From positions 1 to 64,000 of the forward strand of contig JACRDF010000025.1 in NCBI GenBank assembly GCA_016212925.1: a stretch of DNA of 64,000 nucleotides, in the 5' to 3' direction. The notes beneath the pieces were generated by a model, which had not been told where the DNA came from, searched no databases, and saw nothing but the letters and a program-made list of their open reading frames with translations. The position numbers and the translations under genes were made by a program. Positions 36,396 to 44,994 of the stretch are shown here, one piece after another. Origin of the DNA: Desulfomonile tiedjei (lineage in GTDB: Bacteria; Desulfobacterota; Desulfomonilia; Desulfomonilales; Desulfomonilaceae). Each line of letters starts with the position of its first letter. Position 1 is the first letter of the stretch.

Positions 36396-37487
36396 TCACG
36401 CAGACACGGGTTCAGAGCAGATTGGGAAAGATCCCAGCACCTTGACCAGGGCGCTTCGGTTCGACAGCTCCTGCAAGCATTCTGCAATCTTGGGATCATC
36501 TAGGTGGCCCTCCAAATCAACCAGGAAGGCATATTTCCACGGCATAGCCCCTCTGTCCGGCCTCGATTCGATTCGGGTCAAATTAACTTCATATTTTGCG
36601 AATTTCTCCAAAAGCCTGTACAGCGAACCCGGCCTGTCTTCCGTCCAACACACTATCGAGGTCTTGTCATTTCCGGTTCGCATCGGCTTCAAATCGCCCA
36701 GTATGAGGAAACGCGTTATGTTCTCGACCTTGTCCTGGATACCCCTCCTTATCACCTTTAGCCCCAGTCGTGCGGCGAGACTTTCATTGGCTATGGCTGC
36801 TACGCCGCCGTCTTCGACCGCTTTCTCAGCCGCATGCGCGGTGCTGGAACTCTCCTGCAGCAACGCCCCGGGGAACCTCCCTTTTAACCATTGGCGACAC
36901 TGAGCCAGCGCCTGGGGATGCGACACTATTGCTCGGATGTCCTCCGTGAGCCCTGAACGGTTCATCAGAGCGTGGCTTATCCTGAGACAGATCTCACCGC
37001 AAACCCCGGCTGACGAGGTCATCAGCAGATCGAGAGTCTCCCTAACAGAGCCCTCAATGCTGTTCTCACCAGGCACCACACCGAAGGAAACGCCGCCCCG
37101 ATTCACCTCGGCGAATACTTCCGCAACGGTGGCACACGGGATGAACGAAGCCGAATGACCGAACTTTTCCACCGCGGCGTCGTAGCAGTAGGTGCCCGCG
37201 GGCCCCAGAAACGCCACAGTCAAAGGCATCTGCAAGGCCCTCGACCCGGAAAAGATTTCTCGGTAGATCGCCCGAAGGGTCTTCTCGGGAAGAAGCCCTG
37301 AATTCAGAGAAACTAAATCCCGAAGAATCGCTTCCTCTCGATCCGAATCCACCACTTCTTGGCCCTGAGCGGCCTTCAGGCGTCCAATCGCTTCTGAAAG
37401 GGCCATACGCCTGTTGAGAAGTTCCAACACCTCTCTGTCGAGTTGGTCGATTTGTGCACGGAGATTTTCCAGGTCGTGAATACTCAT
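36396..37487 (-). CDS. pheA: Bifunctional chorismate mutase / prephenate dehydratase (P-protein)
   Basis: This 363-residue enzyme turns chorismate into phenylpyruvate for phenylalanine synthesis. Residues about 5-85 are an AroQ-class chorismate mutase (LRAQIDQLDREVLELLNRRM), about 95-275 the prephenate dehydratase (VAFLGPAGTYCYDAAVEKFG, GVVPGENSIEGSV, TRFLIL), and about 285-355 an ACT domain with the phenylalanine-sensing TRIESRP. It complements tyrA and the aro cluster 20 kb away. No attenuator-like leader was recognised upstream. Confidence 0.96.
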   Translation of the reverse strand: MSIHDLENLRAQIDQLDREVLELLNRRMALSEAIGRLKAAQGQEVVDSDREEAILRDLVSLNSGLLPEKTLRAIYREIFSGSRALQMPLTVAFLGPAGTYCYDAAVEKFGHSASFIPCATVAEVFAEVNRGGVSFGVVPGENSIEGSVRETLDLLMTSSAGVCGEICLRISHALMNRSGLTEDIRAIVSHPQALAQCRQWLKGRFPGALLQESSSTAHAAEKAVEDGGVAAIANESLAARLGLKVIRRGIQDKVENITRFLILGDLKPMRTGNDKTSIVCWTEDRPGSLYRLLEKFAKYEVNLTRIESRPDRGAMPWKYAFLVDLEGHLDDPKIAECLQELSNRSALVKVLGSFPICSEPVSA

Positions 37488-37912
37488 GGTCTTCGCAGCA
37501 ATCCGGCCGACGGCCTACAAAAAAATCACCCCCAAAATCGTTCGCCAAAAACCTGCCAGGTCGGCCTTTCTGGGAATACGGCACATTTTTTTGAATTATT
37601 CATAGATCGGTGGGGAAAATCAAGTCTGACCGGACAGGCCTTCCTAATCATTCCCCGACTCTCGGGACCGTAGCCCGCCGGCCCTACTGTGGAGGCTTTT
37701 GATTTCCCTCGCGTAAACGAACGATTCTTCCTCATCGCAGCGTGCAGTTGTCAAAGGCGCTCTCAGCGATTTTAATTAAGTATTAGTTTATATATTTGTC
37801 AGAACAAACTGGCATTATTGAAAAATATTCTTGCATTAGTTTCTCGGTGTGATATGAATACCCCCCACGGAACGAGACTCAAGTCTCAAATCTTTGAAAG
37901 AGGAGTTGAGTG
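37488..37912. other. Divergent intergenic region
   Basis: The 425 bases between pheA and the secreted coiled-coil gene are AT-rich in their right half, where a plus-strand promoter is listed separately (37831-37858). No gene is seen. Confidence 0.4.
37831..37858 (+). promoter_or_regulatory. Possible sigma-70 promoter
   Basis: TTGCAT (37831-37836) and TATGAA (37853-37858) are spaced by 16 nt in an AT-rich region about 45 nt before the ribosome site of the next gene. Confidence 0.45.
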
Positions 37913-38386
37913 ATGAAAAAGACCGCCATCCTGACGATGATCTTTTCGATCCTCATCGTTGCCTATTCCTTGAACAGCTTTGCGCAAGATTTCACGAGCC
38001 AGATAACAACTCTGGAGCAGAAGGCGGACCGCATCCAGAATCAAATCAATCAAGCGAAACAACAGGCTCAGACCGGACTGGACCAACAGGTAAAAGCCAT
38101 CCAGGCTACCATTGACAGCCTGGTAAATCAGAGAGTCCAACTTGACGCGCACATTGGCAAGCTGGAATCGCAGATGGCGGATATGAAGAAGAGCGCTCAG
38201 TCCAGCCTGGAGAAACAGGTTCAGCAGTACAAGGTTGAACTCACGACGGTCAAACAGCAAATTTCCGGAATGGTCGCTCAGAAGAGCGCAGACGTGTCCA
38301 AGCAAACGGCTGCACAGGCGGCTCCACAGGCGGCTCCACCGGTGGCTCCTCAGGCTACCGCGGTGCCTGCGCCTGAACGGAACTAA
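37913..38386 (+). CDS. Secreted coiled-coil protein, Gln/Ala-rich
   Basis: A good AGGAG site lies 7 nt before the ATG at 37913. The 157-residue product has a signal peptide (MKKTAILTMIFSILIVAYSL..FA-QDF) and a mature part made of heptad-like helices (ITTLEQKADRIQNQINQAKQ, LDAHIGKLESQMADMKK) ending in an Ala/Pro-rich, probably disordered tail (QAAPQAAPPVAPQATAVP). It is likely a periplasmic or outer-membrane-associated helical protein. No family is assigned. Confidence 0.7.
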   Translation: MKKTAILTMIFSILIVAYSLNSFAQDFTSQITTLEQKADRIQNQINQAKQQAQTGLDQQVKAIQATIDSLVNQRVQLDAHIGKLESQMADMKKSAQSSLEKQVQQYKVELTTVKQQISGMVAQKSADVSKQTAAQAAPQAAPPVAPQATAVPAPERN

Positions 38387-38770
38387 CTTATTGTCGGTGA
38401 ACGATCCCACCTCAAGGTACAGGTCTGGGATGTGGTCAGGAATGAAGCGACCGCTAATTGGTATTAACCCCCAGGCCTTTTACCCTCTTGTAGCTTAGTT
38501 GTCGGCTTGGGGCGGGATCTGTTCAGCCGTTGGTCCTTCCATCCAGTTCAGGATGAGGGAACCCGCCGGTTCCGGAACCAGCACAGTGTCAGGTGAGGGG
38601 ATGGAGAGTCTTTTTCGGCACCGGCCGGAGAAAATGGGACGATTGCGTCGAACGCACATGTTAATGTAAAATCTAGAATATCAGTATTATAATCATTTAT
38701 TATTGACTTTTTCTGGAATACTGATATAAAATGGCGCTTCAATGGATTCAATCTCTGAACTGGAGAAGGT
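38387..38770. other. Intergenic gap with promoter
   Basis: These 384 bases contain no gene; the right end holds the promoter listed at 38703-38730. Confidence 0.4.
38703..38730 (+). promoter_or_regulatory. Sigma-70-type promoter of the LysM/M23 gene
   Basis: TTGACT (38703-38708), 16 nt, TATAAA (38725-38730). The AT-rich upstream stretch could act as an UP element. The predicted start lies about 35 nt before the ATG at 38771. Confidence 0.6.
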
Positions 38771-39700
38771 ATGGATCATAAGTGCAAATGGTTGATGGCC
38801 TTGCTCCTGCCATTGGTCGCCTCCTGTTCGTCTCCACTAGGAATAGTCAAGAAAAATCCAGAGTTGAAGCAAGAATCTCAACAAGCTGCCAGCTCGACGG
38901 ACAAGGCCCCGGCAATTGCAACCAAAGAAGATGGGGCTTTTCATATCGTCGGGCCGGGAGAAACCCTTCGCCACATCTGCGACGTTTACGGTCTTGACCT
39001 GGACAAGGTAGCTAAAATCAACAAGATTCTTCCTCCCCATAGCTTGAAGGAGGGTGAGACAGTTTTTTTGCCCGCCCAAGCTCTTTTGTGCGCGGACTCG
39101 GATTCCTGGAACCAATCTGCAGGCTCCCGTGGAAAGCGTACTGAAGAGAAAGTGACGAAAAAGCAAGCCTGCTCGATCTTAGCAGACGTGATGCGAGGCC
39201 AACGTGACCCCATCGTGCCTTCGCTGAAGTTCCCGGTACCGAGCGGGATCCTCAGTTCTCCATTCGGTCACCGTTGGGGCCGGTTCCACCAGGGATTGGA
39301 CATTGCCGCTCCTGTGGGGAGGCCGGTTCTGGCGTGTGCGGACGGCCGAGTGGTCTTCACGGGGACGCGCAAACGGTTCAGGCGATACGGCAATACTGTG
39401 CTAATTGATCATGGGAAAGGCGTTTACACGTACTACGCGCACCTGAGCGACATTTTGGTCAAGAAGAATCAAAAAGTGCGTCAGGGTCACAAGATCGCCT
39501 TGGTCGGAGAAACAGGCCGAGCCACCGGGCCTCACCTGCATTTGGAGGTTCGGGTGGCCAACAAGATGTACAACCCACTTGCCTATTTTGCACCTGCCGA
39601 ACTTTCTCGAACGCGTTTCGCCAAGAATTTTTCCGGTTCCCCAATGGGGCCGGTGCGTGCCCGATGGCGTATTCCGGACTTGCTGACGGCCAAACGCTGA
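38771..39700 (+). CDS. LysM-M23 peptidoglycan endopeptidase lipoprotein
   Basis: The 309-residue protein has a lipoprotein signal peptide with lipobox LVAS-C (LLLPLVASCSS), a LysM domain at about 57-105 (FHIVGPGETLRHICDVYGLD, EGETVFLPA) and a C-terminal M23 metalloendopeptidase domain from about 165 with the zinc sites SPFGHRWGRFHQGLDIAAPVG and GPHLHLEVR. It resembles NlpD/EnvC-type cell-separation factors. The key catalytic motifs H-x8-D and HxH are present, so it may be active rather than only an amidase activator. Confidence 0.9.
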   Translation: MDHKCKWLMALLLPLVASCSSPLGIVKKNPELKQESQQAASSTDKAPAIATKEDGAFHIVGPGETLRHICDVYGLDLDKVAKINKILPPHSLKEGETVFLPAQALLCADSDSWNQSAGSRGKRTEEKVTKKQACSILADVMRGQRDPIVPSLKFPVPSGILSSPFGHRWGRFHQGLDIAAPVGRPVLACADGRVVFTGTRKRFRRYGNTVLIDHGKGVYTYYAHLSDILVKKNQKVRQGHKIALVGETGRATGPHLHLEVRVANKMYNPLAYFAPAELSRTRFAKNFSGSPMGPVRARWRIPDLLTAKR

Positions 39701-40210
39701 CTTAGCACTGCCTGCTGTTTTATAGACTGTAAAGAATTCTGACAGGTCCAGTCTCGGCATCGAAGAGCAAGATTCTGGTAAGATGGACGAAAGCGTCCTG
39801 GTGTCGGCACCTTGACCACAGCCCGAACTGCCCGTTACCTTTGGCATGGTGATTGCTCCGGAATTTGGAATCGGCCAAGGGCACCGGGCCTCAGTGATTG
39901 GCACACGAAACATTCTGGTGACAGTTAAGGGGCTTCCACAAACGGTTTGCGGTTTGGGCTATCCTCGACCGACCGCTCGGTGTTTTTTCGCGGTGGAGGG
40001 GTTTTGTTCTTGACAAAAGGCACGAATTTCATTAAAAAAAGATGCTTTTGGGACTACCGTTTCTATCTTACGCGTAACAGAATACTGCACTGGTAGGAAT
40101 GAACTTCGGAGGAGAATGCCGAGGTTTATTGCCGGTGGGGTCTATGCGAAGTCAAATGACTTCTTCCTAAAGTCGAGTAACGGCTTTAAGGTGGAGAAAG
40201 GAGAAAGAAT
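39701..40210. other. Intergenic region upstream of sat
   Basis: The 510-base gap contains the sat promoter (listed separately) and an untranslated leader of about 160 nt. A short frame inside the leader starting near 40118 has no coding character. No riboswitch was recognised. Confidence 0.4.
40010..40038 (+). promoter_or_regulatory. Possible promoter of sat
   Basis: TTGACA (40010-40015) is followed after 17 nt by TAAAAA (40033-40038). It gives a 5' leader of about 165 nt, consistent with an abundant, regulated transcript. Confidence 0.5.
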
Positions 40211-41467
40211 ATGGCGGAAATAGGACACGGCAAGAAAGAAATTGTCGAGCGGATTATGGGGCCTGCTGAGGCCAAAGAGGCGATTAAGGGTCTCGTGGAA
40301 ATTCCGATCCGGAGCCAGATCGCGAATGAGGTAATCGGAATAACCTATGGTTTCTTCACACCGCTTGAAGGATTCATGGGCAAGGCCGACGTGGACGGCG
40401 TGTGCAAGAACATGAAGCTGGCCAATGGGGTTGTGTGGAGCATTCCCATTGTGTTCGACTTGTCAGCCGATGAAGTCGCCAAGTACGGCGTAAAGGCGGG
40501 TAGCAAGGTGCTGCTTACCTACAACAACAACCCAATGGCCATCATGGAAGTCCAGGAAGTTTACGACTACGACAAGAAGGCCATGTGCCAGGCAGTTTAC
40601 GGCACGGACGACCCGAAGCACCCAGGATGTTCCCGTACTTACAGTTACAAGGACAAATTCGTCGCGGGCAAGGTAACCCTTGTCAATCGACCGAAGATCA
40701 ACCCGCCTTACGATCCTTATTTCATTCCCCCTCTGGAGATGAGAAAGAAGTTTAAGGAAAAGGGCTGGGAGCGAATTGTGGCGCACCAGACCAGGAATGT
40801 GCCGCACACAGGCCACGAGTGGCTCATGAAAGGGGCTTGGTTCCAGGCGTATGCCGAGCTACCGATTGAAAAGCCGCTGGTTGGTGTCCTGGTAAACGCA
40901 ATAATAGGCGAGAAACGCAAAGGCGACTACATTGACGAAGCCATTATTCTGACCCAGGACGAGTTGAGGAAGTCCGGCTATTTCGGTGATCACAACCACC
41001 TGACGTCCCTTACCTTCTGGGATATGCGTTACGCAGGGCCGAGAGAGGCCGTATTCCATGCGGCTTTGAGGACCAACCTGGGACTGACTCACCACATGTA
41101 CGGCAGGGACCACGCGGGTGTGGGAACATACTACGGCGCGTACGATGCCCACCACCTTCTGGCTACAATCCAAGACGAACTGGACATCGTCCCCGTTTAT
41201 TCCATGAACTGGCTTTTCTGCCCCCATTGCGGTGAAATCACATCGGAGGGGCTCTGCAACCACAAAAAGGAATGGCAGAAGTTCAGCGGGACAGTTATCA
41301 GAAGTATAGTCCAGGACGGTGTCAAGCCGCCGCGCCTCATTTACAGACCTGAGGTCTTTGACGTCATGATGGAATGCGGAGAGAAATACGGCTTTGGCTC
41401 ACCGTTTGTGGGGGACGATTACCTCGCGAAAAGAATCCCCGTCTTCGAAATTCCGCCGATGAAGTAG
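40211..41467 (+). CDS. sat: Sulfate adenylyltransferase (ATP sulfurylase)
   Basis: Sat activates sulfate to APS, the first step of dissimilatory sulfate reduction. The 418-residue protein has the active-site QTRNVPHTGHEWLM, GRDHAGVGTYYGAYDAHH, the early region TPLEGFMG and the zinc CxxC at LFCPHCGEITSEGLCNHKK, typical of dissimilatory bacterial and archaeal enzymes. AAAGGAGAAAG precedes the ATG. It is followed after 12 bp by a small gene and then a terminator, so aprAB, qmo and dsr genes must lie elsewhere. Confidence 0.97.
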   Translation: MAEIGHGKKEIVERIMGPAEAKEAIKGLVEIPIRSQIANEVIGITYGFFTPLEGFMGKADVDGVCKNMKLANGVVWSIPIVFDLSADEVAKYGVKAGSKVLLTYNNNPMAIMEVQEVYDYDKKAMCQAVYGTDDPKHPGCSRTYSYKDKFVAGKVTLVNRPKINPPYDPYFIPPLEMRKKFKEKGWERIVAHQTRNVPHTGHEWLMKGAWFQAYAELPIEKPLVGVLVNAIIGEKRKGDYIDEAIILTQDELRKSGYFGDHNHLTSLTFWDMRYAGPREAVFHAALRTNLGLTHHMYGRDHAGVGTYYGAYDAHHLLATIQDELDIVPVYSMNWLFCPHCGEITSEGLCNHKKEWQKFSGTVIRSIVQDGVKPPRLIYRPEVFDVMMECGEKYGFGSPFVGDDYLAKRIPVFEIPPMK

Positions 41468-41479
41468 GAGGTGAAAACT

Positions 41480-41779
41480 ATGGCCGAGGAGAAATTCCCG
41501 ATAAATATTTGGATCAATGAAGACAGACTTGAGAAGCTGCGCCAGGCCGGCTTGGGCGAACTGCCCGAGGAGATGCTGGCAGGCCTTAAAGTGCTCAGGG
41601 TTTACGCGAATGCGGTTGAAAGGGACAAAATACTCAAGGTTTTTCCCACCGCCAAGTATGACAGTGCGACAACCAAGAGCATCGAGCTGCTTCCCCGGGA
41701 AGTCAAAGACAAGATGTTCGATAAGGTCGTCCAGAAAAAGTCAATCGACATCATGAGCGATTTCCTCGCGGCGTACTAA
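41480..41779 (+). CDS. Small protein cotranscribed with sat (99 aa)
   Basis: AGGAGGT precedes the ATG at 41480. The product MAEEKFPINIWINEDRLEKL... is a charged, helical, soluble protein (VLRVYANAVERDKILKVFPT, LLPREVKDKMFDKVV) with no cysteines or membrane helix. I do not recognise a named family. It sits 12 bp after sat and before a terminator, so it is part of a two-gene sat operon and may help sulfate activation; that is inference from context. Confidence 0.7.
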   Translation: MAEEKFPINIWINEDRLEKLRQAGLGELPEEMLAGLKVLRVYANAVERDKILKVFPTAKYDSATTKSIELLPREVKDKMFDKVVQKKSIDIMSDFLAAY

Positions 41780-41813
41780 TAGAAGCAGACTCTAGACGTC
41801 GGCATTTGAAAGC

Positions 41814-41844
41814 AAAAAAGAGGGCTCTACCGGCCCTCTTTTCC
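41814..41844 (+). terminator. Rho-independent terminator of the sat operon
   Basis: AAAAAGAGGGC-TCTACCG-GCCCTCTTTT is a GC-rich stem flanked by A and T runs, 35 nt after the small gene's stop codon. Confidence 0.85.
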
Positions 41845-41917
41845 TTTTCTGCCAAAATCTGGCATAGCGTTTTTTCTGCAGCATTTTCCCAGAGTTCTGT
41901 CGGAATGGCACACTGGC

Positions 41918-41977
41918 GTCGTACCGGCGGAAGCCGGGACCCAGCTCGTCTGGATTCCGGCTTCCTCCGGAATGACC
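41918..41977. repeat. REP-like inverted repeat (CCGGCGGAAGCCGG type)
   Basis: GTCGTACCGGCGGAAGCCGG followed by GACCCAG and, after a short spacer, CTGGATTCCGGCTTCCTCCG GAATGACC forms an imperfect palindrome. A second copy of the same family lies at 53718-53780. It is a widespread intergenic repeat type. It lies inside the 510-base gap between sat's terminator and the oxoamine synthase gene, which otherwise holds no gene. Confidence 0.7.
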
Positions 41978-42291
41978 TTATTACTCAATCCGAAGGTATT
42001 TTCGAGAGTCTCCGTAATAACTCATTGGTTGGGCGGACATGTTCTAAGCCATGAGAAGCCTAAGGATTTTCTGTGAAACAGCCCGCCTGCCCGATCCGCG
42101 CCTTCGTTCAGAGGCTTGACGAAATGCTTTTCATTGGGCATAACGGAAGGTGGTCTGCACCTGTGGGCTGTTTCAGGAGGCAGGGTCTTTAAGAAAAGGA
42201 CGCGATCGAAGGATCTTGTTCCGGCACTGTGGTGACCCGCCGGAGAAGCAGCGACGGTTTTCAATAAAACGATGAACAGGGCCATTTGCTG

Positions 42292-43485
42292 ATGGTGGAT
42301 CTTTTCGAAAAGTGTTTTTCCTACAATCGTGACACAGAGGCTATGGCTATTTCTCTGGGAATCTACCCGTTCTTCAAAGCCATATCCGGATTAAACGGCA
42401 CCCACGTCATCGTGGACGGGCGTGACACGATAATGGCAGGATCGAATAACTACTTGGGACTAACCACCCATCCTAAGGTGAAAGCGGCTGCGTTGAAGGC
42501 GCTTGAAGAATACGGGACCAGTTGTTCCGGATCCCGTTTCGCCAATGGTACACTCGATCTTCACGAAAAGCTGGAGGCTTCCCTGGCCCGCTTCATGGGA
42601 AAGGAGGCGGCACAGGTATTTTCCACCGGCTTCATTACCAATCAGGGAGCTATCGCCCCACTCGTCGGTCGCAGTGACACAGTCATAATCGATCGGCTCG
42701 TTCACGCGAGCATCGTCGATGGGGTCCGATTGGGCTTCGGCAAAGTCGGTAGATTCCGGCACAGTGACATTGAATCTCTTCGGAGAAACTTGGAAGCCTG
42801 TCCGGAAAATCATGGGAAACTGGTTATTGTTGACGGTGTTTACAGCATGGACGGGGATATCGCTCCACTCCCCGAGATTGTGGCAGTCACGAAGGAATTT
42901 GGGGCGCGGCTGATGGTGGACGACGCCCATGGGATAGGTGTCCTGGGAAGTAATGGCAGGGGAACGCTGGAACATTTCGGGGTGACGGACGAGGTGGATC
43001 TAGTGATGGGAACATTCAGCAAATCGTTCGCCTCCCTGGGGGGATTCATAGCCGGAGACGCACGCGTTATTCATTATATCAAACATCATTCCCGCGCCTT
43101 GATCTTTTCTGCCGCCATGCCGCCATCGGCAATCGCTGCGGTGCAGGCCGCGTTGGAGGTCATTGAGACGGAACCTGAAATTCGCGAACGCCTTTGGGAG
43201 AACACTCGTTTCTTTGCAGACAGCATAGCGTCTCTCGGCTTCGAAACAGGCCACACTCAGACGCCAATAATTCCCATAATCATAGGCGACGACATTCGAA
43301 CCGCCTTTTTCTGGAAACGTCTTCTAGACTACGGCGTCTTCACGAACTGCGTGGTGGCTCCTGGAGTTCCCGAGGGGCAGCAAAGGATAAGAATGTGTTG
43401 CATGGCTACTCACACGCGTGACGAGCTGGAGAAGGTAGCTGAGGCTTGTGCGCGTGTCGGAAAGGAAATGGGCATAATCCATTGA
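42292..43485 (+). CDS. Alpha-oxoamine synthase (AONS / serine palmitoyltransferase family)
   Basis: These PLP enzymes condense an amino acid with an acyl-CoA and lose CO2. The 397-residue protein shows the family blocks NNYLGLTTHPKV, GTSCSGSRFANGT, VDDAHGIGVLG with the PLP Asp, and MGTFSKSFASLGGFIAG with the Schiff-base lysine. The substrates cannot be fixed: 8-amino-7-oxononanoate synthase (BioF), 2-amino-3-ketobutyrate ligase and serine palmitoyltransferase share this layout. No bio genes are adjacent. A ceramide-glucosyltransferase-like gene elsewhere in the window (7711) makes a sphingolipid-type role worth testing. The ATG at 42292 is preferred to a TTG two codons earlier. Confidence 0.85.
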   Translation: MVDLFEKCFSYNRDTEAMAISLGIYPFFKAISGLNGTHVIVDGRDTIMAGSNNYLGLTTHPKVKAAALKALEEYGTSCSGSRFANGTLDLHEKLEASLARFMGKEAAQVFSTGFITNQGAIAPLVGRSDTVIIDRLVHASIVDGVRLGFGKVGRFRHSDIESLRRNLEACPENHGKLVIVDGVYSMDGDIAPLPEIVAVTKEFGARLMVDDAHGIGVLGSNGRGTLEHFGVTDEVDLVMGTFSKSFASLGGFIAGDARVIHYIKHHSRALIFSAAMPPSAIAAVQAALEVIETEPEIRERLWENTRFFADSIASLGFETGHTQTPIIPIIIGDDIRTAFFWKRLLDYGVFTNCVVAPGVPEGQQRIRMCCMATHTRDELEKVAEACARVGKEMGIIH

Positions 43486-43498
43486 CGGAGTTCCGAAC

Positions 43499-44152
43499 AT
43501 GACCCTGAAAAAGCTAATCAACCGTGGACGGACAGGTCTTCTGCTTCGTGCGGCATCTCTGAGCATGATGCTTGTAGCAGCGCTCTGTTTATTCCCTTTT
43601 GTGTTGGATTCGACGGGAAACACCGTCGCCTTCGCCGCGGACCAGACGACTTCCAGCCCCGCCCGAGTCGGCCAACGTACCGATGAAGCTGTTGCCTCGC
43701 CGGTGGACTTGACCGCGGAACAGCGAATAGAAGAGATCGAAAAGACTCTTCAATCAATCAAGAACACTGACGGACCAAAAGATGACAGATCGTACGACAT
43801 TAAGATGATGTCCAGAGAACTCATCCGTTATGTCCGGCTGGTGGTTGTGGCCCTTGTCGTAATCGCTGTGGTGTTCCCACTCACCATTTGGATAATGAGC
43901 AAGAAAAGGATCCTGGGTCTTTCCGGCCTCTCGCCGGAACTGGCTACCACTCTCTTGCTGGTCGAAGAGCGCCAGGCAAAGTTGGCGCATATTCTGAAAG
44001 AAATACAGGGAGAGATTGATTACCTGCACACGATGTCGGTTCCGGACCTGAAAAACCTGATCCAACAAGCCGAGAATTATTTGAAACAGAACGAAGCCGA
44101 CCTGGAAAAGACCGGTCGCCGCGGGAGTAAGGCCGAAAAAGACCAGACCTGA
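43499..44152 (+). CDS. Membrane protein of unknown function with a coiled-coil tail
   Basis: The 217-residue product has an N-terminal hydrophobic segment (about 17-45; either a signal peptide ending near FAA or an anchor), a short extracytoplasmic helix (TAEQRIEEIEKTLQSIKN), a second membrane helix (about 112-132, LVVVALVVIAVVFPLTIWIM) and a cytoplasmic coiled coil (VEERQAKLAHILKEIQGEID, LIQQAENYLKQNEADLEK). GGAG precedes the start and it lies 13 bp after the oxoamine synthase gene, so the two are likely cotranscribed. No family is recognised. Confidence 0.65.
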   Translation: MTLKKLINRGRTGLLLRAASLSMMLVAALCLFPFVLDSTGNTVAFAADQTTSSPARVGQRTDEAVASPVDLTAEQRIEEIEKTLQSIKNTDGPKDDRSYDIKMMSRELIRYVRLVVVALVVIAVVFPLTIWIMSKKRILGLSGLSPELATTLLLVEERQAKLAHILKEIQGEIDYLHTMSVPDLKNLIQQAENYLKQNEADLEKTGRRGSKAEKDQT

Positions 44153-44192
44153 CATGCGTGAAAGAAGCGCGACCGGCGGGGCCAGTCTGGCC

Positions 44193-44855
44193 TCAAGGGC
44201 GGATGGAAACCGGGGTTCCGACTGAAACGCGCGAATACAGCTCATCTATTTCAAAGTTCCACATTGCTATACAGCCGTCCGTCCAATTATGCGGTTTGGG
44301 GTACAGCAGCGAGATCCATCTGCGCTGATTACCATTTGTCGGGTACCCGTGAATGCCCACCCATCCCCCGAGTTTTGAATCCCAGGGAGGGGCCTTTTCA
44401 TCTCGAATGGTGTTGATCAAAGAATGCAATTCATCGAGTGATATCAGGCCGTTTTCAAAGGATGCCTGAGCATCTCCCGCGCTCGGATAACTGAGCCCCA
44501 GAAAACGATGAAAGCGGCTGGATTCGCTCTTGTAACAAATCACGTACTCGCCTTCGGGGGTTTTTTGGTCACCCATCACCCTCTTGGGACCCGATGGATT
44601 GATACCGAGGCAGACCCTGTACGATTTGACCGGGTTGCCGTTGATGTAGAGTTGAAGCAGCTGCTCTTCCTTAAGAATTACGATCTTAGCGCCGTTTGTT
44701 GTCCGTGAATTGGTCTCGGCCCACGCGGCCTGGAGAAAACAGAGAAAGAGAACCGGAAATAGCCAGGTTAAGGGCCGAAGAAACGAGGAGCCACTACCTG
44801 GCCGCTCTGGTGCGGGTCCCTTTGAGAGGGTGAAAAGCCTGATGTTCAATTTCAT
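44193..44855 (-). CDS. L,D-transpeptidase (YkuD domain)
   Basis: YkuD enzymes cross-link peptidoglycan or attach proteins to it through a catalytic Cys. After an N-terminal membrane segment/signal (LTWLFPVLFLCFLQAAWA-ET) the domain runs to the C-terminus: AKIVILKEEQLLQLYINGNP, MGDQKTPEGEY, GIHGYP and the catalytic HNWTDGCIAMWN (His and Cys). The start is uncertain: ATGs at 44855, 44870 and 44882 are in frame and none has a good ribosome site; I use the one nearest the signal peptide. Confidence 0.88.
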   Translation of the reverse strand: MKLNIRLFTLSKGPAPERPGSGSSFLRPLTWLFPVLFLCFLQAAWAETNSRTTNGAKIVILKEEQLLQLYINGNPVKSYRVCLGINPSGPKRVMGDQKTPEGEYVICYKSESSRFHRFLGLSYPSAGDAQASFENGLISLDELHSLINTIRDEKAPPWDSKLGGWVGIHGYPTNGNQRRWISLLYPKPHNWTDGCIAMWNFEIDELYSRVSVGTPVSIRP

Positions 44856-44994
44856 ATGAGCCATGTCCATGACCGAAGCCATAACATAGCGTAATTTATA
44901 ACAAATGTCAATTCCCATTGAACACGGGGAACCAATAACTCAATTACGGGCAGGGAAGGGGCCGGTTCTTCTTGCGGCACCTTACCTTCGACCA

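Noticed and set aside
37488-37620. Attenuator before pheA
   Set aside because: I looked for a Phe-rich short frame and a terminator hairpin upstream of pheA on the minus strand and found neither convincingly.
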